The notes: generated by a model from the letters alone, not told the origin. A stretch of 64,000 nucleotides of DNA from Edolisoma coerulescens (GCA_013397115.1 VWZW01005507.1:4058113-4122112); one strand, 5' to 3'; positions 1-11,993 are shown, counted from the stretch's first letter. Numbers and translations: made by a program.

Positions 1-528
1 TGTGCCCTATTTTATCTTTTCCAAGATTTATTTTCTCTTTCAGAGAAATACCAGTGGATGGTCTCTAAAACTATCACTATTCAGCAGAATATTCATGGTA
101 TCATTTATCCTCACGTCTGAATGCATATATATACACTGAATACATCATATTCAGTACCAGGTATCAGGAAAGAGCCCAATACCTTTTATCTGAGCAAGGC
201 TGTTGAAAGCTCCTTCAGTACAAAAATACTGCAACTGAGTAATGAAAGTCCAAAACCTTCTAGGAAGTAGATAAAATACAGCTCCTGAGTTTTACAGCAG
301 GGATTCGAAGTGAATATAAGGTTTTTGAAGGCCACAGCACAAGACTGGCAGCGTTTATGTTATACAGGAACGGTTTCATCATCACCTCCAACAGTTTTGG
401 CAGGGAAATAGGAAACAACACTCAGCTTGCCCGGATTTAGGAGGAAAGACTACATTTAAGGAGAAAGAGAATGCTGTTTTTCCTAATTATATATATAAAT
501 ATTACTGCTATCACTCTGAACTCCCCAC
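1..528 (-). other. EML6 intron 14 (partial)
   Basis: AT-rich intron sequence up to the left edge. I see no exon, repeat or RNA gene in it. The next EML6 exon should begin with a VGRDAAIHVWD-like segment and is not present here. Confidence 0.8.
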
Positions 529-715
529 CTGCCCAGTAGCCACATAGTCCTTGACGGGGTGGATGCTGAGGCTGAGGATGTCGTCGTCGTGGCCGAGGTA
601 GAGCCGCTGCGAGTGCTGCTGCCGGTTGTAGACGACGGCCACGGCGGCGATGTGATAAACCACCTCTCCTGCCTGCGTGTAGAACAGGTTGTTCCTGCAG
701 TCGTAGCCCCTGTAC
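529..715 (-). CDS. EML6: EML6 coding exon 14 (second HELP motif)
   Basis: 187 nt, phase 2 to 0. It encodes YRGYDCRNNLFYTQAGEVVY, HIAAVAVVYNRQQHSQRLYL, GHDDDILSLSIHPVKDYVAT and GQ. It is a clear internal duplicate of exons 1-2 (compare GYRGHQCRNNLYY...GHNDDIIS). The acceptor is GCTGCAG. The donor CAG|GTGGGG is weak but gives the right phase and the conserved GQ boundary. The remaining exons lie beyond the window. Confidence 0.94.
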
Positions 716-975
716 CTGCAGCAAACACCAAACACCTCGTGGCTGCCCCAGAACCGCTCGGGAGATCCCTGTTACACATCATTTGTGCGTTAAAGGGAAG
801 GAGTCCTGTGGTGACAGCTTGGGCTCAGAAGTATCACAGAGACTGCTCCCACCAAGAGCAGGAATTCAGGAATCTTCTCAAGGGTTACTTTGCACCCAAT
901 TCCTGAATCAGCAGTGATTTCACAAAAAGGCTGTATCATTTACATAGAATTGTGTCCAGGTAAGCTTCACAGGGA

Positions 976-995
976 ATTGGATTGGATTGGATTGG
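976..995. repeat. (ATTGG)4 pentanucleotide microsatellite
   Basis: Four perfect direct copies of ATTGG in EML6 intron 13. Confidence 0.9.
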
Positions 996-1173
996 AGCAG
1001 AAATCTATCAGGCATTTTAACAAATCACAGCTATCACAAGCAATTAACAGAGAATCTTTGCTCCGGGAAATATCACGGGTAGTGAGCAACAAGTACAAAA
1101 TGTAATTTCATAAAACTCAACACTGATGTATTATTTATCAGTGTTATAATCTTCCCTTGTTCCTTAACAAAGA

Positions 1174-1292
1174 GAATCATGGAATGGGCTGGGCTGGAAG
1201 GGGCCTTATGGACCATACAGTTCCACCCCCTGCAATAGGCAGAGACATCTTCCACTGGACCTGGTTGCTCAGAGCTCCATCCAGCCTGAAAT
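1174..1292 (-). mobile_element. CR1 LINE 3' end fragment
   Basis: Reads GAATCATGGAATGGGCTGGG, then a CTGGAAGGGGCCTTATGGACC-type block and TTCCACCCCCTGCAATAGGC, ending CTGGTTGCTCAGAGCTCCAT. This is the reverse complement of the avian CR1 3' region, so the element points to the minus strand. It is diverged and 5'-truncated. Confidence 0.8.
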
Positions 1293-1451
1293 ACAACTGA
1301 AAATAGCAAATCTATATCTGATATTCTAAGAATTACCACAGTAATGGGTAGCACCAAAAACTGCTTTGCTTATGCTCTGATATGAATTGTTAGAACACCC
1401 CAGCAACGTTAATCAATCAGAAAAAGCAAATCTTATCTGATATTACTCTAC

Positions 1452-1570
1452 CCATGTATAAACTGCAACTTCAAGCTGTCCTCGGGCGCTCGCTCTCTCT
1501 TAAGGAAGGGCACAGAATGGTTTTTCTCTTTACTTTGCTGTTTCAGCTGAGGTAGGTCTTCTTTGTAAAC
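1452..1570 (-). CDS. EML6: EML6 coding exon 13 (linker into second unit)
   Basis: 119 nt, phase 0 to 2, missing from simple ORF scans because it is short. It reads VYKEDLPQLKQQSKEKNHSV, PFLKRERAPEDSLKLQFIHG, the Lys/Glu-rich end of the linker and the first residues of the second HELP. The acceptor is TTCTTTAG and the donor TGG|GTAGAG. It joins in phase with exon 14 at HG|YRGYDC. Confidence 0.93.
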
Positions 1571-2647
1571 CTAAAGAAGAAGTGTTAAAATTAACTGCAT
1601 CTCTCTGGTTTTCTAAATATTTGTATACGTGAGTGAAAGTGACTTTAAGCACTAAATTTATATATGCTAATGTGATGTTCAGTGGTTCCAATGCAGAGTC
1701 AGGCACTATTGTTCCCAGCCTTTAGATGATAATAAATGTTTTCTGGACAATGCATTCCCCTGACCTGAGTGGCCCAGAACAGCAATCTGGAATAGCAGCA
1801 GCAGGGTCTATTTTTCTAGAAGATTCCAGGGTCACTTAGTGAAAAGGAATGTAAATGTTGACTGGAAATCTCTAGGTGTTTTTTAATTTTATATGTGCTT
1901 CAGTGTTCATGCTCAAAGCTGAGCATGAAGAGCTGATTCTCTCTAGGGATTATGGTGACACACACAGGAACCAAAACCACTCCAGTGATCTGCCAACATG
2001 CCCAGCATCCCAAAGTACAATTACAGCTCTATAAATACACAAAATATTTTCCATTTAAACATTTCAGAAATGCCAAAACTCTGTGGAGCCACTAAAGGTG
2101 TTTGAAGCATCCTCAGAGCTGTGGCCCCAAACAAAATCTATTACAATGCTGAAGTGTAGCTTTAGTGTTTGTTTTCTGTGCCTCCATTTCTTGGAAGTCT
2201 ACCTGACTTCCAAGATGCAACACTGGGTTTTTGGAAGAAAGGAAAAGAGAGAAACTAACCCAGTGAAAGGGAATACTTGGGGCATCATGTTCTGATGCAT
2301 CTTAAAATGTAGAATCCTCTCTGCTGCTTCAGCCGTAACATTAAAAAGAAAAAAAATAAAACAAACCCCAATCCTCAAAATATGATTAATGGTTTTATTT
2401 CCCTGGGCCTCTGTCAATTATTTCCTTTAACAAAATGCCAAGTGCGGCTTCTGCTTGGGGCTGTCTCACACTTCCTATATGAGATGCTATTTTAAGTTGC
2501 TTCTGGTTTTCCATGCATTAACCTGCCTGGAATATTGCTGTTTAACTGCCTACAACGATATTGTCACTTGTAGTTTTTAAACCCGGACGTCCTTTTTGAC
2601 ACACAGACAGCATGGAGGAGGATGATGACTGATTTGAATACAGATGG

Positions 2648-2735
2648 AAAATCAGGAGGAGGAGGAGGGAAGGAGGAGGATGGGACCAGCATTCTGGTGA
2701 AATTCAGAGTAAAAGAAAGGGGAGGGAGAGAATTT
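2648..2735. repeat. Purine-rich (AGG)n-like tract
   Basis: Runs of GGAGGAGGAGGAGGGAAGG followed by further A/G-rich sequence in intron 12; a simple-sequence tract. Confidence 0.6.
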
Positions 2736-3125
2736 GACAAAATCTCTGTTTCATTTGCCAATCATGATTGATCTCTGTAATAAAGAGGTGAAAGAAGCTG
2801 TTGGCAGAAGGACCTATGCAATTTATTGTTGTCTAGAAAGTGAGGTGAAAAGATAAAGGATGCCCTTGGCTAAAGCCTGGAATGGTAGAGGTCAACTTCC
2901 CACATTCCAGAAAGCATTCCACGTCAGCCATTAAATCCCTTAAATCAACATGAACCAGCTAATTCTGTGATTTTCCCCCTTAGTACAAGACCCCAGTCCT
3001 GCTCTAAGGAACTTCTGACCTTTCCCAATTGCAGCTAGAGGTCACTGGACAAGGGGCCAGGCAATACTCAATTCACAGTGACAACACTCCTGGAATCGGG
3101 TTCAAGAGACTTGTAAATAGAACCC

Positions 3126-3188
3126 GAATCACAGAGTTGTTTGGGTTGGAAGAGACCTTAAAGATCACCTAGTTCCAACCCCCAAAAC
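3126..3188 (-). mobile_element. CR1 LINE 3' end, short
   Basis: GAATCACAGAGTTGTTTGGG then TTGGAAGAGACCTTAAAGAT and CACCTAGTTCCAACCCCC, the most recognisable block of the CR1 3' end, in reverse-complement sense (element on the minus strand). Confidence 0.85.
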
Positions 3189-3386
3189 ACTTCTAAATTA
3201 TTTTCTCCAAACCCTTTCAAATTCTCATCTCCAGCTCAAGGGTTTATGCATATTGGTTGCATAATCAGCTGAATACCACCAAAGTAACTGAGAGCAGTCT
3301 GTGAGTCAGCAGTAAACTTCTTCTCTTTGCTGAATAGGGATGGGAACTTGCCAGCTAATTGGCAGTGTGTGTTATTTCACACTCAC

Positions 3387-3493
3387 CTGGCGATCATAGT
3401 TGATTTGAGCTTCCTGCTCAATGTCAGAATCCAGCTCTGGCACATCAGATAAATCTGAATCTGATTCCTCACTGTAGGAATCAACACCACCCT
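3387..3493 (-). CDS. EML6: EML6 coding exon 12 (acidic linker)
   Basis: 107 nt, phase 1 to 0. It encodes the Ser/Asp/Glu-rich linker between EML units (SYSEESDSDLSDVPELDSDI, then EQEAQINYDRQ). The donor is CAG|GTGAGT. The acceptor is a tandem AAGCAG. I chose the downstream AG because it restores QEGG as remembered from human EML6. The upstream AG would start the exon at 3496 and add one alanine without changing frame. Low complexity suggests a flexible hinge. Confidence 0.93.
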
Positions 3494-4396
3494 CTGCTTT
3501 AAAAAAAAAATCAATATACTGAACACACGGAATCACAAGAAAATAGTTAGTGACTTTTTATATAATTTAGACTATGGGCAAAGCAGTATTCAAGAAGTTT
3601 CAAAGCTCAAGCAGCTTGTAAAAGTCACGGGGACTGACTGAATGCGTCAGGCTTCATTTCTGTCTCTCCTGTTTCCCTGCCTGGGGCAGGAAGGTGGCAG
3701 AGAGAAGCAAAATCACTGAGCAGTTACTGGTACAGTTCCAGCATCAGAGAATTCTGCTTTCTTAACAGGCTCTGTGCAGACACACAGAAACAGCAAATAA
3801 AAGCTTCCACTGATCACTCTTTGTGCTTAAAATATGTGCTGTAATGTAGATATTTTACCAAATTGTGCATGTACAGAGTGAATTTTCGCCTTTTTGCTGC
3901 AGGGAATCCAGATTTTAGCAACCACCACGACACAGTTTGTATGGCTTTGGTAGGATATTATAAGGATCATAAATAGAACAAGAAGAATATCTGAAGTACA
4001 GCTATTGCATTAATATATTTGTTGTGAAATACGTGAGACTGCATTGAAAAATAAAATTTAACAATTAAACACCTGCAGTGTGACTTCTGAATGCAAGTTA
4101 GATGGCTAAGCTTGAAAATTTAATTATCCAGTCTCCCTAAAATTCTTCTTTCACACACTTTGAGGAATGTTGCTTATGTATTCCCAAACACAAATATTGC
4201 AGGCTGCAGCAGCTTTTAATATGCCCCAAACCAAGGCTTGTCTTTGACAACTCCAATGTCCCCAAAATGCTGAGCATATGCAGTTCCAAAGAACTATAAA
4301 ATTTTTTTCCTTATTAATTCAATAAAAGCTCTTCCAGCAGTGCTGCATTCTCTGCTGATTAAGTTTAATAAATACTTGAGCAGAAATGATGTTTAC
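3494..4396 (-). other. EML6 intron 11
   Basis: AT-rich intron. Its 3' end is a poly-pyrimidine tract (T10 in transcript sense) followed by tandem acceptors AAG and CAG. No other feature seen. Confidence 0.85.
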
Positions 4397-4564
4397 CTTG
4401 TGGAGAGGCTTCCAGGATGCCATTGGTTATCCCTTCTGGAACAAATCTCCACTGAAAAACAGAGTGATCAGCACCTCCCGTGCTCAAAACCCACTGGAAA
4501 TCATGGGACCAGCGCACATTGGTGACATGGGCTGAGTGGCCAACATATTTCCTGAATTTAGCTC
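4397..4564 (-). CDS. EML6: EML6 coding exon 11 (last blade of first TAPE unit)
   Basis: 168 nt, phase 1 to 1. It encodes AKFRKYVGHSAHVTNVRWSH, WVLSTGGADHSVFQWRF and the start of the inter-unit linker (VPEGITNGILEASPQ). YVGHSAHVTNVRW closes the second propeller in EML proteins. The acceptor is TTTTAG and the donor CAAG|GTAAAC. Confidence 0.96.
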
Positions 4565-5216
4565 CTAAAAACAAGAAGAGAACTGTGGGTATGTACAGGA
4601 AAAAAAAAAAAATTAACCTTGTATTTAATGAAGTTAGGCTCCTAATAGAAACACACGCTTGTGAAATCTGAAAACCAAAAAATACTCAAATGCCTCATTT
4701 GGTATTCTGATACACAAGTAATCATAATATAAAGATAAGTGGCATAAAATAAGATGGACAGTATCTTCAGTTGTCAGAAAAGTACTTCAATCTTGGCAGG
4801 AAGTACCAGACACACACAAGGTTTAATTTTCACCTTTCTGGCCACGAGTGCCAGTGGGAACTCGACCTATGTATTACATTTTTCCTAAGAATGCAAATTT
4901 TGAAAATACGCTGAGATGTGATATCAAATTAAACACTGAAGCTCACAGAAAGGCAAAAGGCTGTTTGATTTGGATTGTTGGCTTTATGCTTGGTACAGCT
5001 CAAATCCTGAGGAAGCAGCCACACATTGTCTGCACTTCTGAAAACAACTACACAGAGAAGGATAAAGTCTGGTCTCTATATCCATTAACACTCACAGGAA
5101 TTGTGCACACACTGATTTAAATTGCACCCCGGAATGAAAAGCCACCATTAGAAAATACACTGATACAGTGTTGAGGTAAATATTGCATTTTTCAGCCATA
5201 CAAAACTCCATCTCAC
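4565..5216 (-). other. EML6 intron 10
   Basis: Nothing beyond normal splice sites seen. A 90-codon plus-strand open frame here (4848-5120) has no recognisable features. Confidence 0.8.
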
Positions 5217-5429
5217 CTTTCTTTAGGCACGGAAACCTGAATAATTTCACCAGCCCGAAGTCATCGCCAGTCACCAGCACGGAGCTGTTGTAATTCCCAT
5301 CCACAGAGTTGACATCTGTAATGTTTGTGTATTTTGGCCAAATTCCGCTCACTTCAGATCCTATCACACAAGTCCACGAGGCCCAGTGAATTCCTTTGAT
5401 CTCATCTTTGCTCGTTAGATGCTTCCCAG
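5217..5429 (-). CDS. EML6: EML6 coding exon 10 (WD40 blade)
   Basis: 213 nt, phase 1 to 1. It encodes SGKHLTSKDEIKGIHWASWT, SGIWPKYTNITDVNSVDG and VLVTGDDFGLVKLFRFP. GIHWASWTC...G.WP and TGDDFG are hallmarks of the second EML propeller. The acceptor is TTTCAG and the donor AAAG|GTGAGA. Confidence 0.96.
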
Positions 5430-6489
5430 CTGAAAATGTGCAGGTGAATAACCAATTTCATAATCTGCTTTTTCGAAACAGTTTCTTTTCATCATATTTA
5501 TCTGTGTATTCTAGTTGTGATTAATTTTTAACCTCAATTAAGAAGAGTCAAAATCTTCTTTGAATTACTATAATCTCACATTTGTGGTGTTTGAGGACAT
5601 CACACATCTGAGGAGTTCTAATGCAGCTGCATTAGAAATAATTAGAACACTAATGAGAATTAGTATGCTAATTGGAATTAGCATGCTAAAAACATACAAA
5701 AGTGGAAAAATGTTGTAATTCCAAATCACTTCTACGAAAGAAATGCCTTCAGTGGAAAGTACTGTGAATAGCATGAGTTCCTAGAACACTTTCAGGTGCT
5801 AGAAGGTTAATAATACAAATTTTTAAATTATGCTCAGGTGCTAGTAGGTGTTTTTCATCCACATTACCTCAAGTCCCTGAAATGTGACTACTTGATCAGT
5901 CAGTCATTCTGCAGTACTTTTTATTGACGAGGCTATTTTAGAGTTGATTGAAGGCTGCCAAACTAGCTCAAAAGAACCCAAAATTTTATTTCTAAACCTC
6001 TCTTCTGCAACAGTTTCCTCTAAATAATAGAAAGCATTCTCAAATAAGAGTGAGAATAAGTCAATTAGTTATCAGAGTCATTCCTCCCAACAAGCTTTAA
6101 CATCGAGAACCTCAGCAATTCGAGCTGACCCAAACAGTTCTCCTATTTTTAGTTACGTTCTTAAAAACAGTCTGATCACTAACAGGAATCATTCATCATT
6201 TGAAGGAAGCACAACAGGGACAGAGGGGCTTTGGCAGTTACCTAAGAGCGAGTCAACCTGTAAAAGTTGCTATGAAAAAAATATATCATTTACACAGCAG
6301 AGACAGCTTTCCCTTAAAGCTGAGGATATTCAGTGAGTACTGACCTAAAAAACAAGCAGTGAGTATTTCTCTAAGCTCCAGCCAGGAAACTCCACTTGCA
6401 GCTGTAATATTTGTATCTTATTTGTGGTGTTTTCTTCAAACCAAACCCAAAATTTAATTGTTCATAACACGAGCCCCTTGTAAACTTAC
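5430..6489 (-). other. EML6 intron 9 with palindrome cluster
   Basis: AT-rich intron holding a 22-bp perfect palindrome and related inverted and direct repeats (5616-5689); otherwise nothing recognised. Confidence 0.8.
5616..5689. repeat. Palindrome and repeat cluster
   Basis: Positions 5616-5637 are perfectly self-complementary (arms TTCTAATGCAG / CTGCATTAGAA). They are followed by two near-identical 15-mers GAATTAGYATGCTAA (5657-5671 and 5675-5689), the second containing the 12-bp palindrome TTAGCATGCTAA. Confidence 0.85.
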
Positions 6490-6746
6490 AGGGCATCTTG
6501 TAGAAGAGCCTCTCTCCAGCACCATCGTTGGTCTGCAGGAACTTGCTGTCCACAGACCAGTCGATGTGAGTGATGAAACTGGAGGATTTGTTGCATTCCC
6601 CGATTTTTTTGTATCGCTGGGCGACGGCGTAGACGTCCACGGGCCCATCGTTGGATCCCACAGCCAGGTAGGAGCCATCCGGGGAGAACTTCATCTCGTG
6701 GATCACCTCCTTGCGGTCCTTGATGTGAACCACCTCGGTCATGTCC
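6490..6746 (-). CDS. EML6: EML6 coding exon 9 (WD40 blades)
   Basis: 257 nt, phase 2 to 1, the longest exon in the window. It encodes DMTEVVHIKDRKEVIHEMKF, SPDGSYLAVGSNDGPVDVY, HIDWSVDSKFLQTNDGAGE and RLFYKMP. The acceptor is CTGCAG and the donor CCCT|GTAAGT. Confidence 0.96.
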
Positions 6747-7907
6747 CTGCAGGAGCCAGAGGTGAGAATGGCAACTGAAAACCCAGGAACTTGCAATCCA
6801 CCGGTAAGAAGACAAATGCGCTGAATAATTTGTACAACAAAAATCAGATTTCACTTTAAAAATCCCTTTTTTGTGAGTAACTTCCTACTGCTTCCATGGG
6901 TTCTAAGCATCTTCTAAAAGCAACAAATAGAAACCTCACTGCCTGTCCACAATGCTTCGTTCTTTTCACCTGCTCTAACGAAGTACTGCTAGCAGCATCC
7001 AACCCAAATTTATTTAGATACATTTTGTAAGTATAGCTTTTAAATCCTGACACACAGTACTTTTAAAGTCCTGAAAGGAGAAGCATTCCTAACCCAAGAC
7101 AGAGATTTCTAGGAGGCATCAGACAAATTAGCAGGGACAAGATTACTGGGAGACAAAGAAGATTAACTTCTTTAGAAAAACAGTAGTCATTGGGAAAGCT
7201 TTTAAATTAATATGAATAGCTCATTTAATTTTTGTTAAAGTCAATAAAGCAGAGCATTACAGGGGATTTCCCAGGCTTTTCCCTCCTATCAGCTAGGAGT
7301 TCCAAGTATTTTAAGTATATGCTTGGCAAATATATGGTGTAATGGCCAGGAGGGGGTAAACTCTTCCCAGTATCAATTAAAACACCTTTTGTGTTTTGAA
7401 ATCCCACTGGGGATCTGGCTATTTCACTCTGTGGCAAATTTAATGTTTTACCTGCTTTTGTGTGCCCTCCATAACAGCATTCCAGACAGAAAATGCCTAA
7501 GATGCAGCCATGCAAAAAAAGGCTTTCCTCTAACACAAAAAGTAGAATTCAGGTATACCTTGAAAGTACTTAAAAATGTCTTTTGATCACCAATTATTTT
7601 GCCTGGTATGTGTATGACAGGAAATAAAGCATGCAGTCAAGGACATCCCTCTCAAAACTATGTTCTCTCTGTTATGCACATTTCTTCTCACCAAATACCT
7701 GGATCATTTCAGACTACAGGAAAAGAGCCAAACTTGAAAACCTTAAGTTTTATCAACATTACTACTAAGAGCTAACATTTTGAAATTAAATAAAGCACAG
7801 ATTTTTCAACTCATTGCTGAACTACCACCTCTTAGAAGTGATACGGATGCATCTGCAATTACTATTTCTTTTTTCTGAAAAAATACCCAGTTGTTTTCCC
7901 ATCTTAC
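6747..7907 (-). other. EML6 intron 8
   Basis: No exon, mobile element or RNA gene recognised. Confidence 0.75.
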
Positions 7908-8045
7908 CTTACTCTGAGGACAATGAAGGAGCCGTCCTTCATCCCAAGTGCCAGCTGGGATCCGTCAGGACTGAAGGACACGCTCCGCACGGCCTCTTCC
8001 ATATTGCAGCGAGCGATCAAGGCATGGTCAGCAAGGCTCCACAAC
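7908..8045 (-). CDS. EML6: EML6 coding exon 8 (WD40 blade)
   Basis: 138 nt, phase 2 to 2. It encodes LWSLADHALIARCNMEEAVR, SFSPDGSQLALGMKDGSF and IVLRV. SPDGS...LALG is a typical WD strand pair. The acceptor is GACAG and the donor AAG|GTAAGA. Confidence 0.95.
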
Positions 8046-11000
8046 CTGTCCCAAAGGGAAGGGAAAGCAGGAGGGGGCTTTTCCTGACTGCCCAGGATTT
8101 GGGTGTCATCAAGAAGAACCTCAAAGGTCTAACTCAGTAAAATCACGTGCACACACCCCTTGTGTTAATATTGTGAAAAGGACTGAGTTTCTTTTAACCT
8201 GAACACATCATGTGGTAGAAGAAAACAGAGTGAAGCTCAATTACATCATCATTTGGTGCCACTTCCAGACTTACCTGATAGAATTCCCCAAAATGAGTAA
8301 GAAAAAACGCAGCTTCTGTAGACAGGAAGGGTCAATGCAGCTCTGAGTGAAATTTTCACTGAAAGCAACACTCAGGGAACATCAACGTTCCAACCACAGG
8401 GAAGATCTTCTTGTCCTAACTCTGAACGAGCTAGGAGACAAAACTGCACGTTGATTCCCTCATTCACAGCAGTGCAGTTAGAAAGAATCAACCAGTAAAT
8501 TATGTCCTAAGACAAAGGCAAATAATGCCCCTATATTTTTCTGAAGGAATGGAGGGAGCTTCCTAGATCAATACAGGCTGGTTAATCAAATCTCAGTAGT
8601 CTGCAAAACTTAGAAATTTAAAGAACAGTTAAAAGAAAGGGAAAGACATGCATAGAAGACCTCTCTCAGGGTAGAGAAATTAAGCCAACAATACCCATTT
8701 TGAGGACAGTCATAAATGCAATGTATTGGTAAAATCTCAGGTAAAATATGCAAATTACGAATCAGCAGATGTGATTATGTGCTAAACTGGACAAAAGGAC
8801 TATTTGCACAAGAACTGTAACATGACACTGGACCAAGTTGTAGAGCAGAGCTGGACAGAAAGGAACGCTCAGGCTGGAGGGGAGATACTACTGAGAGCTG
8901 TAGTACAAGCTTTGGAACAGTAACAATTCCTATTTTCACTGAAGACACTGGCACAAAGAGTGTGGGTGCTACTGAGCTCCGCTCTGCACAGGGAGCTGGG
9001 AGGCACAGGAGGCTCCAAAGGAGAAAATGTTCTGCTGTTGGCACTAGAATAAACAGTATAAACACAACTTGGATGGAGCCTGAAAAGAAGGTGGAAAATA
9101 AACAGATGTGGGATGTTAAAACTGGTTTCAGAGACAAACCAGAAGCAGGATCAAGAATCTTGCAACCTCACAAGGCAGAAGCTGTGAGCCCAACAGAAGG
9201 AGGAATGAAGCAGGAAGGCTTCGGAAAGATTTTGAAGGAAACACCGGGATACAATTGTTGCTCCAAAATGTTACTTCCACATAAATCAGTTTGTCCAATA
9301 CTCTAGAAGCCTAATTGCAATACAGGACAGTCTGTTTAGTAAATGTAATAAATAATTCTCTATGCCTTCAGAGAATGATAATTTTTCCCTGTTCCTGTGG
9401 TAAGAGACAGGGAGCAGGCAGCTTTCCTAGCTGAGATGCTTTGCTTTGGAAATTTAAAATGTAAGAAACCTATATTTGGCTAGAGCCTTCTCTCAGCTGG
9501 GCTAGGGAAAAATACAGTAACTCCCCTTCTCATTTAGACATCTCAGACACAAGAATATCATCTGACTCACTAAATACTTTTATTTCTAAATCAATTAAGA
9601 TTTATATTATATACCCACTCTTTGCAAAATAGTGTGATTATCAAATACTAAGAAAAATTACGCAGTGAAGGGCAATACAGGATCATCTCTGTTGATGCAA
9701 TTTTAGTGTTACAGAAAAACTGTAGGAAAATCCTTTTGCGTACTTTTTTATCTTAATGGAAGCATTTATACATTTCACTGGAATTCCTCACACAAAGCCA
9801 TAATCTATAAAAAAATCCCACTAGGATTCAAATCCCCCACTCTCTAGTGCCCAAACAGCTCAAAGATGTGTGATGTAGGGCAGTAAAATCCCTACACACT
9901 TGAGAGAACAGCATGTCCAAAGGCATCAGCGATATCACAACTGCTCCAACAGTGATAAGAATGATAAGAGCAGCACTAATCAAGGTTTGATGTGCACACA
10001 GATCCTGCAGTGCTTCCTGGGGGGGCACGAGCTGGGTCAGGCTCTGAGTCAGCAGCTCCTTCCCCAGCTGGAGGAGCTGAATTACTCTGCTCACCAAGAG
10101 ATGAGCCCAAGACAAGAAATCCTGTCTTAGTGGGGTTTATTGGCTTGAGGGCAGTGCAATGCTAATCCCAGCTTTGCAGCCCTTCCTCCAGGACTGACCT
10201 GCATCCTGACAGGACACTTGTGCCTGTCTGTCACACTGGGCAGGCAAACCCCAGCAGAAGAGACCATTCATGCACTGTACAGAGTGAAAGAAGTAATCCT
10301 TCTGTAGGAAGCAGGGAGAAAACAGGACTGTAGAGAATAACTGGCAGTTCTGTTGGTGTCACACTTGGATTTTAATTTGGGTTAGAAAGAGATGAGGGAT
10401 GGCAGGGATAGGAAACCAGTACAAGTGAAAAGATTGAAAGGGAAGAAAAAAGAAATTCCAGCTAAGCAGCAAGCCTCAAGGCAAAAGTGAATCATAATGT
10501 GCAATCTGAAGGAGCATTAATCAGAAGATGGGTGTATGGTAGGAGATGGATTTTTCCCATTGAAATAGGGGCAAAGGGTAAAATCCACATCTATGTTTCC
10601 AAAATAAGTTGTCTAGTAGTCCCTAAGAACTGCAAATCTCTTTAGTAACTGCCTGGGGTTGATTTATAAATATGCAATCAAATCATCTGCTTAAGACAAA
10701 AAGCAGTGAAATGGGTTTGGAAAAAAACCTGATGGGAGGAGTTAGAAATCAGGACAGCAGAGTCAGGAGAAACCTCCGAGCAGGACGTCAGGGAAAAACC
10801 AACCCAGGCCCGTGCTGTGCTGCAAGGGTGGAACCTCCACCAGAGGTAGGACTTGGGAGACTGCCAAAACAAAGCCAGGTCTCCCCAAAATCTCTCCAGT
10901 AGCTTTGGGATTCAGGAAAATCTCCATCTCTTTAATCATAGGTAAATAATGAGTTGCACCGGGCAGGGTTCATGCTTAGAGAACACACAGCAGCTCTGTG

Positions 11001-11993
11001 TATGTGGACTCAGGGAGAATGTGAGCTGGACCTCCAAACTCTACGGTCAAGTCTTACTAAGCACAATAAAATGCCTTTTTCTCCCCAGAGGCTTATCAAT
11101 TTGCCAAATTTTAAAAGGGACAAGAAAAAGGAACATCCTTCACTTTGTGACAATGTCCACAAATATGTGGACAAAATTTAAAATCTCTGCTACAAAGCCT
11201 CATGGCACAAGTGCTACAACTAAACATAGAATCACAGAATATCCTGAGTTGGAAGGGACTCATCAGGATCGAGTCCAGCTCCTGGCTCTGCATAGACAGA
11301 GCAACAATCCCACCCTGTGCATCCCTGGGAGTGTTGTCCAAACACTCCCGGAGCTCCGGCAGCCTCGGGGCTGTGACCATTCCCTGGGGAGCCTGCTCAG
11401 TGCCCCAGCACGCTCTGGGGGAAGAACCTTTCCCTGATATCCATCCTAAACCTCCTCTGACTCAGCTCCAGCTGTTCCCTTGGGTCTTGTCACTGGCCAC
11501 AGAGAGAAGTGATCAGTGTCTGCTCCTGTGCTGCCCCTTGTGACACTGGTGCATTTTCATTAATCTCATTTTCCGGCATTTTAACTGAATTAGTTTTAGA
11601 TCAGATTTCCTAAACACTCAAGGCTGACACAGACACCTTCTGAGTAAAACACCGGACAAAGGTATTTAGGCTTTAGGCTTGTTGCTTGTTATTACCAGAA
11701 GAGAAGTACAAGGTGGCCACTCTCCTTTTAGATCACTTGTACACAGCAGGAATAAATCAGTGCTTCAAGCAGAACATATAAATCCAGCACATTTTGAACA
11801 CAAATTCTGATTACTTTTACATGATGTGTGGCACCCAAATGAAAACTGAAGAGAAAAAGCAAAGCTGCTAAGAACACGGGGGGCGGAAATCTTGTCTTAA
11901 TAGAGTCTTAACATGAGGCCACCAGCAAGTCAATCCATCACAAAGGAACGTGCACGTGAAGCACTAAAATCCCCAAACCAGATCCCGCCTTAC
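8046..11993 (-). other. EML6 intron 7
   Basis: A 3.9-kb intron with one CR1 copy near its 5' end (11226-11545). Several plus-strand open frames (for example 8962-9306) look like chance. Nothing else recognised. Confidence 0.75.
11226..11545 (-). mobile_element. CR1 LINE 3' fragment, about 320 bp
   Basis: Starts CATAGAATCACAGAATATCC, then TGAGTTGGAAGGGACTCATC and AGGATCGAGTCCAGCTCCTG, continuing through CCCTGGGAGTGTTGTCC, GGGGCTGTGACCATTCCC and GGGGGAAGAACCTTTCCCTG. This is the reverse complement of a CR1 3' end. The same subfamily occurs at 52682-53010, so the two can be aligned over almost their whole length. Confidence 0.9.

Larger units (their letters stand above)
716..1451 (-). other. 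EML6 intron 13
   Basis: Holds a (ATTGG)4 run at 976-995 and a CR1 3' end at 1174-1292; otherwise unremarkable. Confidence 0.85.
1571..3386 (-). other. EML6 intron 12
   Basis: Contains a purine-rich AGG-type tract around 2650-2735 and a short CR1 remnant at 3126-3188. No other feature seen. Confidence 0.8.

Noticed and set aside
559..906. 115-codon plus-strand open frame at the left edge
   Set aside because: It is the antisense shadow of EML6 exon 14.
8962..9306. 114-codon plus-strand open frame in intron 7
   Set aside because: No domain or homology recognised and it lies antisense within an intron; probably chance.
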